Assembly (NCBI RefSeq): GCF_014873915.1 | Contig: NZ_JADBEJ010000005.1 | Location: 3,534,001 to 3,598,000, forward strand | DNA: 64,000 nt | Direction of reading: 5' to 3' | From: Amycolatopsis roodepoortensis | Lineage (GTDB): Bacteria > Actinomycetota > Actinomycetes > Mycobacteriales > Pseudonocardiaceae | Shown here: piece by piece, positions 22,512 through 30,229 of the stretch | Layout of the letters: every line of letters begins with the position of its first letter | How positions within the stretch are numbered: the stretch's first letter is position 1 | Translations under genes and position numbers: made by a program | The notes under the pieces: generated by a model | Database searches by the model: none | What the model was told of the DNA's origin: nothing | Seen by the model: only the letters and a program-made list of their open reading frames with translations

Positions 22512-23504
22512 ATGGTGATCCTCTGGTGGTGTGTGCTCGGTTTCCTGACCGCGGGCTATTTCGCGCTGGCGGGCTACGACTACGGCGTCGGCATGCTGCT
22601 CGGCAGGCTGGGCCGTGACGAGGCCGGACGACGGCGCGTGCTCGGCGCGTTCGGCCCGTTCTTCCTGGCCAACGAGGTGTGGCTGGTGGCCGCGGTCGGC
22701 GTCCTGTTCGGCGCTTTCCCGCATCTGGAAGGGAAAGTGTTCGCCGGGGCCTACCTCCCGGTGGTGACCCTGTTGCTCGGGCTGGTCACCTTCACCGCGG
22801 CGGTGCAGCTGCGCAGCAGGCGGCCGGACGCGCGCCGCGGTGCCTGGACGCTGGCGATCACCGTCGGCGCGTGGGTGACGGCGGTGTCCTGGGGCGTGTT
22901 CCTCGGCAACCTCGTCCTCGGGCTCCCGCTCGACGCGGCCGGGAAACCGACCGGCGACGTCCTCGCGGTGTTCAGCCCGTACGCGCTGCTCTGGGGCGCG
23001 GGGTTCGTCGCACTGTTCGGCTTGCAGGGAGCGGCTTTCCTCGCCGTCCGGGCACCGGCGGAGTTCACCGCCCGCGCGAACCGGATCGCCAAGGCCCTGC
23101 TCGCGCCGGCGCTCGCGTTCCTGGTCGTGGCGGTCGTCTGGGGTGCCGTCGAGACGACCGCGTCGTGGTCCGTGCTGCCCGCGATCGTGCTGGCGTTCGG
23201 CGCGCTGGGCGTCGCCTGGACGGCCTTGCGCTCCGCGCGGCACAAGACGGCACTCGTCGCCACCATGACGCTGTCGGCGGCACCGGTGCTGGCCGTCGGG
23301 ACCGCCCGCCTGCCCGAAGCGCTGGTGTCCTCTGTGGACGGAGGCTTTTCGCTGAGCCTGACGGAAGCGGCCACCAGTACCGAGATGCTCGGCCTGCTCA
23401 CGTTCGTCCTGCCGCCGGCGCTGGTGGCGATCGCCGCCGTGCAATGGGTGACGTGGCGCAGGCACGACACCCGCGTCGACCAGCGTTCGCTGCTGCACTT
23501 CTAG
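22512..23504 (+). CDS. cydB: Cytochrome bd ubiquinol oxidase subunit II
   Basis: A 330-residue partner of CydA with about eight to nine membrane helices. Recognisable elements are FLTAGYFALAGYDYGVGML near the N-terminus, FFLANEVWLVAAVGVLFGAFP and YALLWGAGFVALF. It begins four bases after the cydA stop and is followed after nine bases by cydD, forming one transcript. Confidence 0.94.
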   Translation: MVILWWCVLGFLTAGYFALAGYDYGVGMLLGRLGRDEAGRRRVLGAFGPFFLANEVWLVAAVGVLFGAFPHLEGKVFAGAYLPVVTLLLGLVTFTAAVQLRSRRPDARRGAWTLAITVGAWVTAVSWGVFLGNLVLGLPLDAAGKPTGDVLAVFSPYALLWGAGFVALFGLQGAAFLAVRAPAEFTARANRIAKALLAPALAFLVVAVVWGAVETTASWSVLPAIVLAFGALGVAWTALRSARHKTALVATMTLSAAPVLAVGTARLPEALVSSVDGGFSLSLTEAATSTEMLGLLTFVLPPALVAIAAVQWVTWRRHDTRVDQRSLLHF

Positions 23505-23513
23505 GAGCTTGGA

Positions 23514-25169
23514 ATGCCTCCCCTTCCCGGCCTGCGCCGTCATTTCGGCGTGCTGGCCGTCCTCGGAACGCTGACCGCGGCGGCGATCCTCGTCCAGGCC
23601 GACGGCCTCGCGACGCTGCTCACCGGCGGCGGTGTGACCTGGGCTCTCGTGGCCGCCATCGCGGTGCGGGCGTTGCTCGCGGGTGTCCAGGGTTCGCTCG
23701 GTGGCCGGTTCGCGGCGACGGTCAAGGCCGGGCTGCGCAAACGGCTGCTCGGCGCGGAGGCGGAGAATCCCGGCACGATCGCGACCCTGGTGACCAAGGG
23801 GATCGACGCGAGCGACGCCTATCTGACCGGGTATCTGCCGACGGTGGTGCTCTCGGCGATCGTGCCGGTCGCGGTGCTGGTCCGGCTGTTCGCCGCGGAT
23901 CTGTCGTCGGCGCTGATCATCCTCGCGACGCTGCCGCTGATCCCGGTGTTCGCGATCCTGGTCGGGCAGCACACGAAGGCGAAGACCGCCAAGCAGTGGT
24001 CGCTGCTTTCCAAGCTGGGCGGGCATTTCCTCGACGTCGTGCGCGGGCTCGGCACGCTCAAGGTGTTCGGCCGCGCGGAGGCGCAGGCGAAGACCGTGCG
24101 GGCGATGGCGGACGCACACACCGACGCGACGATGCGCACGCTGCGGGTCGCGTTCCTGTCCGCGCTGGTACTGGAACTGGTGGCGACGCTTTCGGTGGCG
24201 TTGGTCGCGGTGCCGATCGGCTTCCGGCTGCTGGAAGGCGGCATGGTCGTGCACACGGCGGTGCTGGTGCTGCTGCTCGCTCCCGAGGCGTACCTGCCGC
24301 TGCGGGCGGCCGGGGCGAAGTTCCACGCCAGCGCGGAAGGGCTCGCCACGCTGCGCGAGGCGCTGGCCGTGCGCTCGGAGGACGTCGTCCAGGGTTCGCG
24401 GGTGGCCCGCCGCGGCGCGCCGCGGATCGTGCTGGAGAAGGTGAGTGTCGCGTACGGCGACCAGAACGTACTGTCCGAAGTGGACATGACGATCGAGGCG
24501 GGCGAGCACATCGCGCTCGTCGGCCCCAGTGGTTCCGGGAAGAGCACGCTTTTGGCGGTTCTGCTGGGCTTCGTGACGCCGACGTCCGGCCGGGTCCTGG
24601 TCGACGGCGTCGATCTGCGCGATCTGGATCCGGCTTTGTGGCGGGCGGGGACGGCGTGGGTGCCGCAACGGCCGACGTTGTTCACCGGGACCGTCGAGGA
24701 GAACATCGCCATGGGCCAGGTGCCGGACGTCCAGGCCGCGGCGCGCGCGGCGGCGTTCGACGAGGTCGTGCGCGGGTTGCCCGACGGCTACCGGACCCGG
24801 ATCGGCGAACTGGGCGCGCCGCTTTCGGCCGGTCAGCGGCAACGGCTCGGCCTCGCCAGGGCGCTGGCCCGCACCGAGGCGGGCCTGGCGCTGCTCGACG
24901 AGCCGACCGCCAGGCTCGACGCGGGGACCGAGGCGGCCGTGCTCGGCGCGACCCGCGAACTGCTCACCGGCCGGACCGCGGTGCTCGTCGCCCACCGGCC
25001 CGCGATGGCCGCGCTGGCGACCCGCGTCCTCGAAGTCCACGAGGGCGCCGTAAGAGCAGTAGGCGGAGCTGAAGACGCACCTCGGGCGGTGACCGAACGC
25101 GTGAACCCGCCACGGCCGAAGGCCGCGCTATCGCGGTGGCAGGACGCCACCTCCGCATCGGCGAGGTGA
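23514..25169 (+). CDS. cydD: Thiol reductant ABC exporter subunit CydD
   Basis: A 551-residue half-transporter: membrane domain (residues 1-290) with six helices and an ATPase domain with Walker A GPSGSGKSTLLAVL, signature LSAGQRQRLGLARALA, Walker B LALLDEPTA and the H-loop LVAHRP. With CydC it exports cysteine or glutathione-type reductants needed to assemble cytochrome bd. AGGAG precedes the ATG. It was distinguished from CydC by the TAWVPQRPTLFTGTVEENI Q-loop region and gene order. Confidence 0.92.
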   Translation: MPPLPGLRRHFGVLAVLGTLTAAAILVQADGLATLLTGGGVTWALVAAIAVRALLAGVQGSLGGRFAATVKAGLRKRLLGAEAENPGTIATLVTKGIDASDAYLTGYLPTVVLSAIVPVAVLVRLFAADLSSALIILATLPLIPVFAILVGQHTKAKTAKQWSLLSKLGGHFLDVVRGLGTLKVFGRAEAQAKTVRAMADAHTDATMRTLRVAFLSALVLELVATLSVALVAVPIGFRLLEGGMVVHTAVLVLLLAPEAYLPLRAAGAKFHASAEGLATLREALAVRSEDVVQGSRVARRGAPRIVLEKVSVAYGDQNVLSEVDMTIEAGEHIALVGPSGSGKSTLLAVLLGFVTPTSGRVLVDGVDLRDLDPALWRAGTAWVPQRPTLFTGTVEENIAMGQVPDVQAAARAAAFDEVVRGLPDGYRTRIGELGAPLSAGQRQRLGLARALARTEAGLALLDEPTARLDAGTEAAVLGATRELLTGRTAVLVAHRPAMAALATRVLEVHEGAVRAVGGAEDAPRAVTERVNPPRPKAALSRWQDATSASAR

Positions 25170-25245
25170 ATGACCGGCCAGCGTCCTGCCGACGTCGATC
25201 GCGGACGCGGGTTCACCGACGAACACTGAGAGAACGGGAACTGGT

Positions 25246-26796
25246 GTGAACGTCTGGGGTGTGTCCACAAAGGACGCCATACGGCTGATCCGGGCCGGGC
25301 TGATCGGGGCCGGGGCGGAGATCGCCGGGCTGGCGTTGATGGCCACCGCCGCGTGGCTGCTGCTGAAGGCGGCCGAACAGCCGCCGCTGGCGTCGCTCAC
25401 GGTGGCGATCGTCGCCGTCCGGACGCTGGCGTTGCTGCGTGGCGGCCTGCGTTACGCGGAGCGGCTCGCCGGGCACGAAGTCGTCCTGCGGTATCTCGGT
25501 GCCTTGCGGACCCGCGTGTACACGTCACTGCTGCCGCATCGGACCTCCCGGCATTCCGGCGGCGATCTCGTCACGCGACTGGTGTCCGATGTGGACGCGG
25601 TGCAGGACGCGATCCTGCGCTGCCTGCTGCCCGCCGGTGTCGCGGCCTTCGTTGGCGCGGTGTCGACGACGGTCGCGCTGATCGCCAGCCCGGCCGCCGG
25701 GCTCGTGCTGGCGCTCGGACTCGCCGTCGCCGGGATCGGCCTGCCGTGGCTGTGCGTGCGGATCACCGGCGCGGCGGCGGAAGCGAGCGCTCCGGCCCGC
25801 GCCGACCTCGCCGAACGGTCGGTCGAGCTGATCACCGGGCGCCGCGAGCTGATCGCCTACGGCGTCCACGAGTCCACTGTGGACGCCGCGCACACCGCTG
25901 TCGACGCACTCGCTTCGCGGGATCGGGCGACGGCGAACCGCACCAGCCTGCTGACCGCGGCCGGCATCCTCGTCCAGCTGCTGACCTGCGTAGCGATCGC
26001 CCTGACCGCCGGGGTTTCACCGCCGCTGACCGCGGCACTGGCGCTGGGCGCACTGGCCGTGTTCGAACTGGTCCTCCCCCTGACCGCGGCCGCCCAGCGC
26101 TGGGTCGAGGTCCGCGCGTCGGCCGAGCGCGTGCGTGCGCTGCTGACGGAACCGCCGCCCGAGCGCGGCACAGTGGCGCCCGAGCCGGGGCACCTGCGGC
26201 TCGAAGGGGTCGGCGTCCGGTTCGAGGGCAGGGTTCCGGCGCTGGACGGCGTCGACCTCGACCTTCCGCCGGGCAAACGCGTCGGGATCGTGGGGCCGAG
26301 CGGGGCAGGGAAGACGACGTTGCTGAATGTGCTGCTGGGTTCCGTGGCGCCGACGTCCGGGCGCGCGCTGCTGAACGGGAAACCGCTGGAGACCTACGAT
26401 CCGACGCTGCTGCCGTCGGTGATCTCGGGCGCGCTCGCGGACGCGCACGTCTTCCACACGACGGTCCGCGAGAACCTGCTGCTCGCGAAGCCCGGCTCTT
26501 CGGATGCGGAGCTGCTCGCCGCCTGCGAGACGGCCGGTTTCGACCTGCCGCTGGATCGCGAAGTCGGCTCCGACGGCGACACGCTGTCCGGTGGGCAGCG
26601 CCAGCGGCTCATCCTGGCGAGAGCAGTGCTCTCGGCTCCGCCGATCCTCGTGCTGGACGAACCCGTCGAGGGGCTAGATTCGGAGCACGGCGACGCCGTC
26701 CTGGCCGATGTGCTCGCCGCCGCGCGCGGCACCGTCGTCCTCGTGACGCATCGCGAGTCGCAGGTGGCCGGGTTCGACGAGGTGCTACGCCTCTAG
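25246..26796 (+). CDS. cydC: Thiol reductant ABC exporter subunit CydC
   Basis: A 516-residue half-transporter: six membrane helices (residues about 10-290), then Walker A GPSGAGKTTLLNVLLG, signature LSGGQRQRLILARAVL, Walker B ILVLDEPVEGLD and H-loop LVTHRE. The Q-loop differs (VISGALADAHVFHTTVRENL), as in other CydC proteins, where one ATP site is degenerate. A 76-base gap separates it from cydD. Its end overlaps the convergent gpgS end by 12 bases. Confidence 0.92.
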   Translation: MNVWGVSTKDAIRLIRAGLIGAGAEIAGLALMATAAWLLLKAAEQPPLASLTVAIVAVRTLALLRGGLRYAERLAGHEVVLRYLGALRTRVYTSLLPHRTSRHSGGDLVTRLVSDVDAVQDAILRCLLPAGVAAFVGAVSTTVALIASPAAGLVLALGLAVAGIGLPWLCVRITGAAAEASAPARADLAERSVELITGRRELIAYGVHESTVDAAHTAVDALASRDRATANRTSLLTAAGILVQLLTCVAIALTAGVSPPLTAALALGALAVFELVLPLTAAAQRWVEVRASAERVRALLTEPPPERGTVAPEPGHLRLEGVGVRFEGRVPALDGVDLDLPPGKRVGIVGPSGAGKTTLLNVLLGSVAPTSGRALLNGKPLETYDPTLLPSVISGALADAHVFHTTVRENLLLAKPGSSDAELLAACETAGFDLPLDREVGSDGDTLSGGQRQRLILARAVLSAPPILVLDEPVEGLDSEHGDAVLADVLAAARGTVVLVTHRESQVAGFDEVLRL

Positions 26797-27687
26797 ACCG
26801 CGCACTTCCCGCATCGGCGGCCGATCGCTCACCGACACCTCGGCGACCTCCGGCAGCCATTCGTCACCCACCTGCGCGAACTGGGTGAGCTGGGCCGGGT
26901 CGTCGGACTTGATACCGCAGCGCGCGAGCGCCGTCCCGAGGATCTGGCGCGCCATCACCCCCAGCTGAAGCAGCGAGCGGTTGCGATGCTTGCGTACGCC
27001 GAGGTTGACCTGGGCGAGCCCTTCGAGGCCGTAGCGCGCTTCGGCGTCGAGAATGAGTCCGATCTCGACGCCGTACCCGGCCGCGAAGGGCACTGACTCC
27101 AGGAACTCGCGCGTCGCGGCGTACTCGCCTCCCAGGGGCTGGATCAGCCCCGAGAGTGACGGGCGCAGCGCCGAGAGGACCGGTCGCGCCAGCAACTCGG
27201 TCACCCGGCCGCCGCCGCTGCTCTCCAGCCGCAGCGGCCGCCGGTAGAACCCCTTGACCAGGTGGACGCCGTTCTCGCAGAGCAGGGGGCCGAGCAGGGT
27301 CGGCACGAACGCCGGATCCGGATCGACGAGGTCGGAGTCGAGGAACACGACGACGTCACCGGTCGTCGCGGCCAGCGACCGCCACAGCACCTCGCCCTTG
27401 CCCGGTACCGGCGGCAGGTCGGGGAGCACATCCTCGCGGTGCACCACGCGCGCGCCGGCGCGGGCGGCGAGCTCGGCGGTGGCGTCGGTGGACCCGGAGT
27501 CCATGACGATCAGCTCGTCGACGACCGTGCCCAGCAGCGGGCGGACCGTGCCGACGACCTCGGCGACGGTGTCCTCTTCGTCGAGCGCCGGTAGCACGAC
27601 CGAAACCGTCCGGTCACCCTTCGCAGCGACGATGTCTTCGACCGTCCAGCCGGGGTTCTGCCACGTACGCCGCTCGAACCAACTCAT
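26785..27687 (-). CDS. gpgS: Glucosyl-3-phosphoglycerate synthase
   Basis: A 300-residue GT81 glycosyltransferase that joins glucose from a nucleotide sugar to 3-phosphoglycerate, the first step of methylglucose lipopolysaccharide synthesis. Visible elements: VVLPALDEEDTVAEVVG, IVMDSGSTDATAEL, the acceptor/metal region VVFLDSDLVDPDP, and VRKHRNRSLLQLGVMARQIL near the C-terminus. I start at ATG 27687 (MSWFERRTW), where family similarity begins; in-frame starts at 27705 and 27720 would add 6 or 11 residues. It is divergent from the acyltransferase gene. Confidence 0.92.
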   Translation of the reverse strand: MSWFERRTWQNPGWTVEDIVAAKGDRTVSVVLPALDEEDTVAEVVGTVRPLLGTVVDELIVMDSGSTDATAELAARAGARVVHREDVLPDLPPVPGKGEVLWRSLAATTGDVVVFLDSDLVDPDPAFVPTLLGPLLCENGVHLVKGFYRRPLRLESSGGGRVTELLARPVLSALRPSLSGLIQPLGGEYAATREFLESVPFAAGYGVEIGLILDAEARYGLEGLAQVNLGVRKHRNRSLLQLGVMARQILGTALARCGIKSDDPAQLTQFAQVGDEWLPEVAEVSVSDRPPMREVRGLEA

Positions 27688-27738
27688 GAGTAGTGATCGT
27701 GCCATGCTGGAGTCCGACACCCTGTCGATGGAGGAACC

Positions 27739-28413
27739 TTGCTACCGCTACTCGTCCGATTCGTGCTCGGACCGCTGGTCAGAGCGCTGTACCGCCCCGA
27801 GATCCGCGGCGTGGAGAACATCCCCGCCACCGGGCCGGTGCTGTTGGCACCCAACCATCGGGCGGCGCTGGACACCGGCGTGATCACTTTCACGGCGATG
27901 CGGCAGGTCAAGTTCCTCGGCAAGGCGGAGTACTTCACCGGCCGCGGGCTCAAGGGCAAACTGATGGCCGGTTTCCTGGGCGGCCTCGGCTACGTCCCGG
28001 TCGAACGCGGCAACGCGCAGGCCGGTCTCGCCGCGCTGGAAGCGGCGCGGAAGGTGCTCGACGCGGGCGGCGCTTTCGCGATCTACCCCGAAGGCACCCG
28101 CTCGCTGGACGGGCGGTTGCACCGCGGCCACACCGGCGTCGCGGCACTGGCGCTGGCGACCGGCGCGAAGGTCGTGCCGGTCGCGCTTTCCGGGACCGAG
28201 AACCTGCAGCCCGCCGGGAAGCGGATCCCGCGGCGGGCGAAGATCACCGTCACCTATGGCGCGCCGCTGGACTTCTCGCGGTACGAGGGGCAGGACTCGT
28301 CGCCGGCGATCCGGCGCTCGGTGACCGACGAGATCATGTACGCGATCCTGGAGCTTTCGGGGCAGGAGTACGTCGACTCTTATCACAAACGGCCTGATCA
28401 GAGCGCTGCCTGA
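27739..28413 (+). CDS. 1-acyl-glycerol-3-phosphate acyltransferase family (PlsC-like)
   Basis: A 224-residue membrane-bound acyltransferase with the family motifs NHRAALDTG (HX4D catalytic motif, residues about 36-41), the glycerophosphate-binding YPEGTRSLDGRLHRGHTG and a VVPVALSG block. It transfers an acyl group from acyl-ACP or acyl-CoA to a lysophospholipid. The TTG start is supported by GGAGG five bases upstream. The 340 bases that follow hold only repeats. Confidence 0.88.
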   Translation: MLPLLVRFVLGPLVRALYRPEIRGVENIPATGPVLLAPNHRAALDTGVITFTAMRQVKFLGKAEYFTGRGLKGKLMAGFLGGLGYVPVERGNAQAGLAALEAARKVLDAGGAFAIYPEGTRSLDGRLHRGHTGVAALALATGAKVVPVALSGTENLQPAGKRIPRRAKITVTYGAPLDFSRYEGQDSSPAIRRSVTDEIMYAILELSGQEYVDSYHKRPDQSAA

Positions 28414-28433
28414 CGGTTTTGCGGGGGCGAGGT

Positions 28434-28453
28434 GGTAGCAAAGGTCCCTTGCT
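28434..28453 (+). repeat. 20-bp repeat, copy 4
   Basis: GGTAGCAAAGGTCCCTTGCT, 21 bases after the acyltransferase stop, at the head of a 340-base repeat-filled gap. Confidence 0.9.
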
Positions 28454-28688
28454 CTCCTTCTGCGCGCACCAAGGGACTCTTCGCGCATTCCGGTGAGGCT
28501 GGCGCTGGGTGAAGTGCCGTGAAGGCCTCCTTCCCTCGGCTGAGCCGAGGAAACTCGCCCTTCGCGGCGCCCCAATTACGTGAAGGTCCCCTTCACAGCG
28601 CTAGGCGCAATGAAGGGGGCCTTCACGGACTTCGACGGTCACCTCGCGAAGCCCAGGTGCCCCAATGACCCCACTCGTCACAAGCAGC

Positions 28689-28743
28689 GCGCGTGAAGGC
28701 CCCCTTCCCTCGGCTGAGCCGAGGGAAGGGGGCCTTCACGCGC
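28689..28743. terminator. Complete GTGAAGGCC-family hairpin, 26-bp arms
   Basis: Arms 28689-28714 and 28718-28743 are exact complements with loop TGA. It sits ten bases from the stop of the convergent LOG gene and would terminate both transcripts. Confidence 0.75.
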
Positions 28744-28753
28744 TACCCGAGCC

Positions 28754-29332
28754 CTACTTGGCCCACTTAGGCCGAGGCGGCGGCACATAGTCCGCGAAGC
28801 CGTCCAGAAGCACCGAAGCGTCCGAGTCGATCGAGAGCATGTCCCGGTACCCCGCCGACAAGAACCCCTCCGACACCATGTGGTCGGCGAACTTCAGCAG
28901 CGGCGCGTAGTACCCGCCGACGTCGACGAGCCCGATCGGCTTCTCGTGCAACCCGAGCTGCGCCCACGTCCAGACCTCGAACAGCTCCTCCAGCGTCCCC
29001 GCCCCACCGGGCAACGCGAGGAAGCCGTCGGACAGCGCGGCCATCTTCGCCTTCCGCTGGTGCATGTCGGCGACGACGTGCAGTTCGGTCAGGCCGGCGT
29101 GCGCGATCTCGACGCTGCCCAAAGCCTCGGGGATCACGCCGATCACCTCGCCGCCCGCGGCCAGTGCCGCGTCCGCGACGACGCCCATGGTCCCGACCGA
29201 AGCCCCGCCGTAGACCAGCCCGATGCCTCGCGAGGCCAGCAACGTCCCCAGGGCACGAGCCTCCTCGGCATACCGCGGGTCGAAGCCCATCGAGGAGCCG
29301 CAGAAGACGCAGATCCGGCGCGGCGCCGCCAT
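28754..29332 (-). CDS. LOG-family (TIGR00730) Rossmann protein, short form
   Basis: A 192-residue protein with ICVFCGSSMGFDPRY, YGGASVGTMGVVADA, and the active-site motif ALPGGAGTLEELFEVWTWAQ (PGGxGTxxE). LOG proteins hydrolyse cytokinin riboside monophosphates or related nucleotide N-glycosides to the base and ribose phosphate. The ATG shares one base with the upstream stop (TGATG), so it is coupled to the second LOG gene. It corresponds to Rv1205 in the parallel M. tuberculosis region. Confidence 0.9.
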   Translation of the reverse strand: MAAPRRICVFCGSSMGFDPRYAEEARALGTLLASRGIGLVYGGASVGTMGVVADAALAAGGEVIGVIPEALGSVEIAHAGLTELHVVADMHQRKAKMAALSDGFLALPGGAGTLEELFEVWTWAQLGLHEKPIGLVDVGGYYAPLLKFADHMVSEGFLSAGYRDMLSIDSDASVLLDGFADYVPPPRPKWAK

Positions 29333-30117
29333 CAGTGGGTGTCCTCCCATGCCTGGTACGACTCCTGGACGACGCGCACGGCGTCGTCGATGTCGTCGGT
29401 GACGTGCAGCAGATCGAGGTCCTTCTCGCCGATCTTGCCCTCGGCGAGCAGCGTCTTGGCGATCCAGTCGTACAGCCCGCCCCAGTAGTCGCTGCCGAAC
29501 AGCACGACCGGGAACTTCGTGACCTTCTTCGTCTGCACCAGGGTGAGCGCCTCGAACAGCTCGTCGAGCGTGCCGAAGCCGCCGGGCAGGCAGATGAACG
29601 CCTGCGAGTACTTGATGAACATGGTCTTGCGCGCGAAGAAGTACCGGAAGTTGACGCCGAGGTCGACCCACGGGTTCAGGCCCTGCTCGAACGGCAGCTC
29701 GATGCCGAGGCCGACGGAGAATCCGCCCGCCTCGTTGGCGCCACGGTTCACCGCTTCCATCGCGCCGGGGCCGCCGCCGGTCATCACCGCGAAGCCCGCG
29801 TTCGCGAGCGCGCCGCCGATCTTGCGGCCGAGTTCGTACTCCGGGTGGTCCCGCTTGGTCCGCGCCGAACCGAACACCGTCACCGCGCGCGGCACCTCGG
29901 CGAGCGCGCCGAAGCCCTCGACGAACTCCGCCTGGATCCGCAGCACGCGCCACGGGTCGGTGTGCACCCAGTCGCTCGGCCCCCGCGAGTCCAGCAGGCG
30001 CTGGTCGGTGGTGCTGCCCTGGTCACGGCGATCCCGCCGCAGCACGACCGGGCCCTTGTGGCGCTCGATCGGACGTTCCGGGTACTGGCCGTCGGGGAAC
30101 TCGCTTGTCTCACTCAC
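29332..30117 (-). CDS. LOG-family (TIGR00730) Rossmann protein, long form
   Basis: A 261-residue relative of the downstream gene with an N-terminal extension of about 60 residues. It has VTVFGSARTKRDHPEY, MTGGGPGAMEAVNRGANEAGG, and FICLPGGFGTLDELFEAL. The central helix FARKTMFIKYSQAF is typical of the larger subgroup, some members of which hydrolyse AMP or pyrimidine nucleotides. TAGGCT seven bases before the GTG indicates a leaderless mRNA. Confidence 0.9.
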   Translation of the reverse strand: MSETSEFPDGQYPERPIERHKGPVVLRRDRRDQGSTTDQRLLDSRGPSDWVHTDPWRVLRIQAEFVEGFGALAEVPRAVTVFGSARTKRDHPEYELGRKIGGALANAGFAVMTGGGPGAMEAVNRGANEAGGFSVGLGIELPFEQGLNPWVDLGVNFRYFFARKTMFIKYSQAFICLPGGFGTLDELFEALTLVQTKKVTKFPVVLFGSDYWGGLYDWIAKTLLAEGKIGEKDLDLLHVTDDIDDAVRVVQESYQAWEDTH

Positions 30118-30192
30118 CCCGCCAAGCCTACGACGTCGTCACCGTCCGGAACGGCGGCATCGCCGCGAACAGGAGTTGTCGGATACGCGAAC

Positions 30193-30220
30193 GCGGGGCC
30201 CGCCGGTGAGCGGGCCCCGC
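30193..30220. terminator. Terminator hairpin after the GH9 gene
   Basis: GCGGGGCCCGC (30193-30203) pairs exactly with 30210-30220 around CGGTGA, ten bases past the minus-strand GH9 stop. Confidence 0.7.
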
Positions 30221-30229
30221 GAGCACGAC

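Larger units (their letters stand above)
28414..28753. repeat. Repeat-filled intergenic region
   Basis: No gene is seen here. Besides the 20-bp repeat there are four GTGAAGGCC-family elements: a broken copy at 28519-28550, short dyads at 28580-28596 (GTGAAGGTCCCCTTCAC) and 28610-28626, and a complete hairpin at 28689-28743. CCCCAATTACG and CCCCAATGACC resemble the CCCCAATGGCG of the 11821 hairpin. Confidence 0.75.

Noticed and set aside
22110..25040. A 976-codon minus-strand open frame opposite cydA-cydD
   Set aside because: Composition (Arg, Gln, Glu, His) is that of a shadow frame; cydABDC on the other strand is unambiguous.
27734..27746. A possible tenth copy of the 20-bp repeat at the acyltransferase start (GGAACCTTGCTACC)
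   Set aside because: It is short by one base in the core and has a change, and it overlaps a good ribosome binding site and start codon; chance resemblance is as likely.
28414..28753. A tRNA or small RNA gene in the repeat-filled gap
   Set aside because: No cloverleaf, anticodon stem or T-loop sequence was found; all structure is explained by repeat hairpins.
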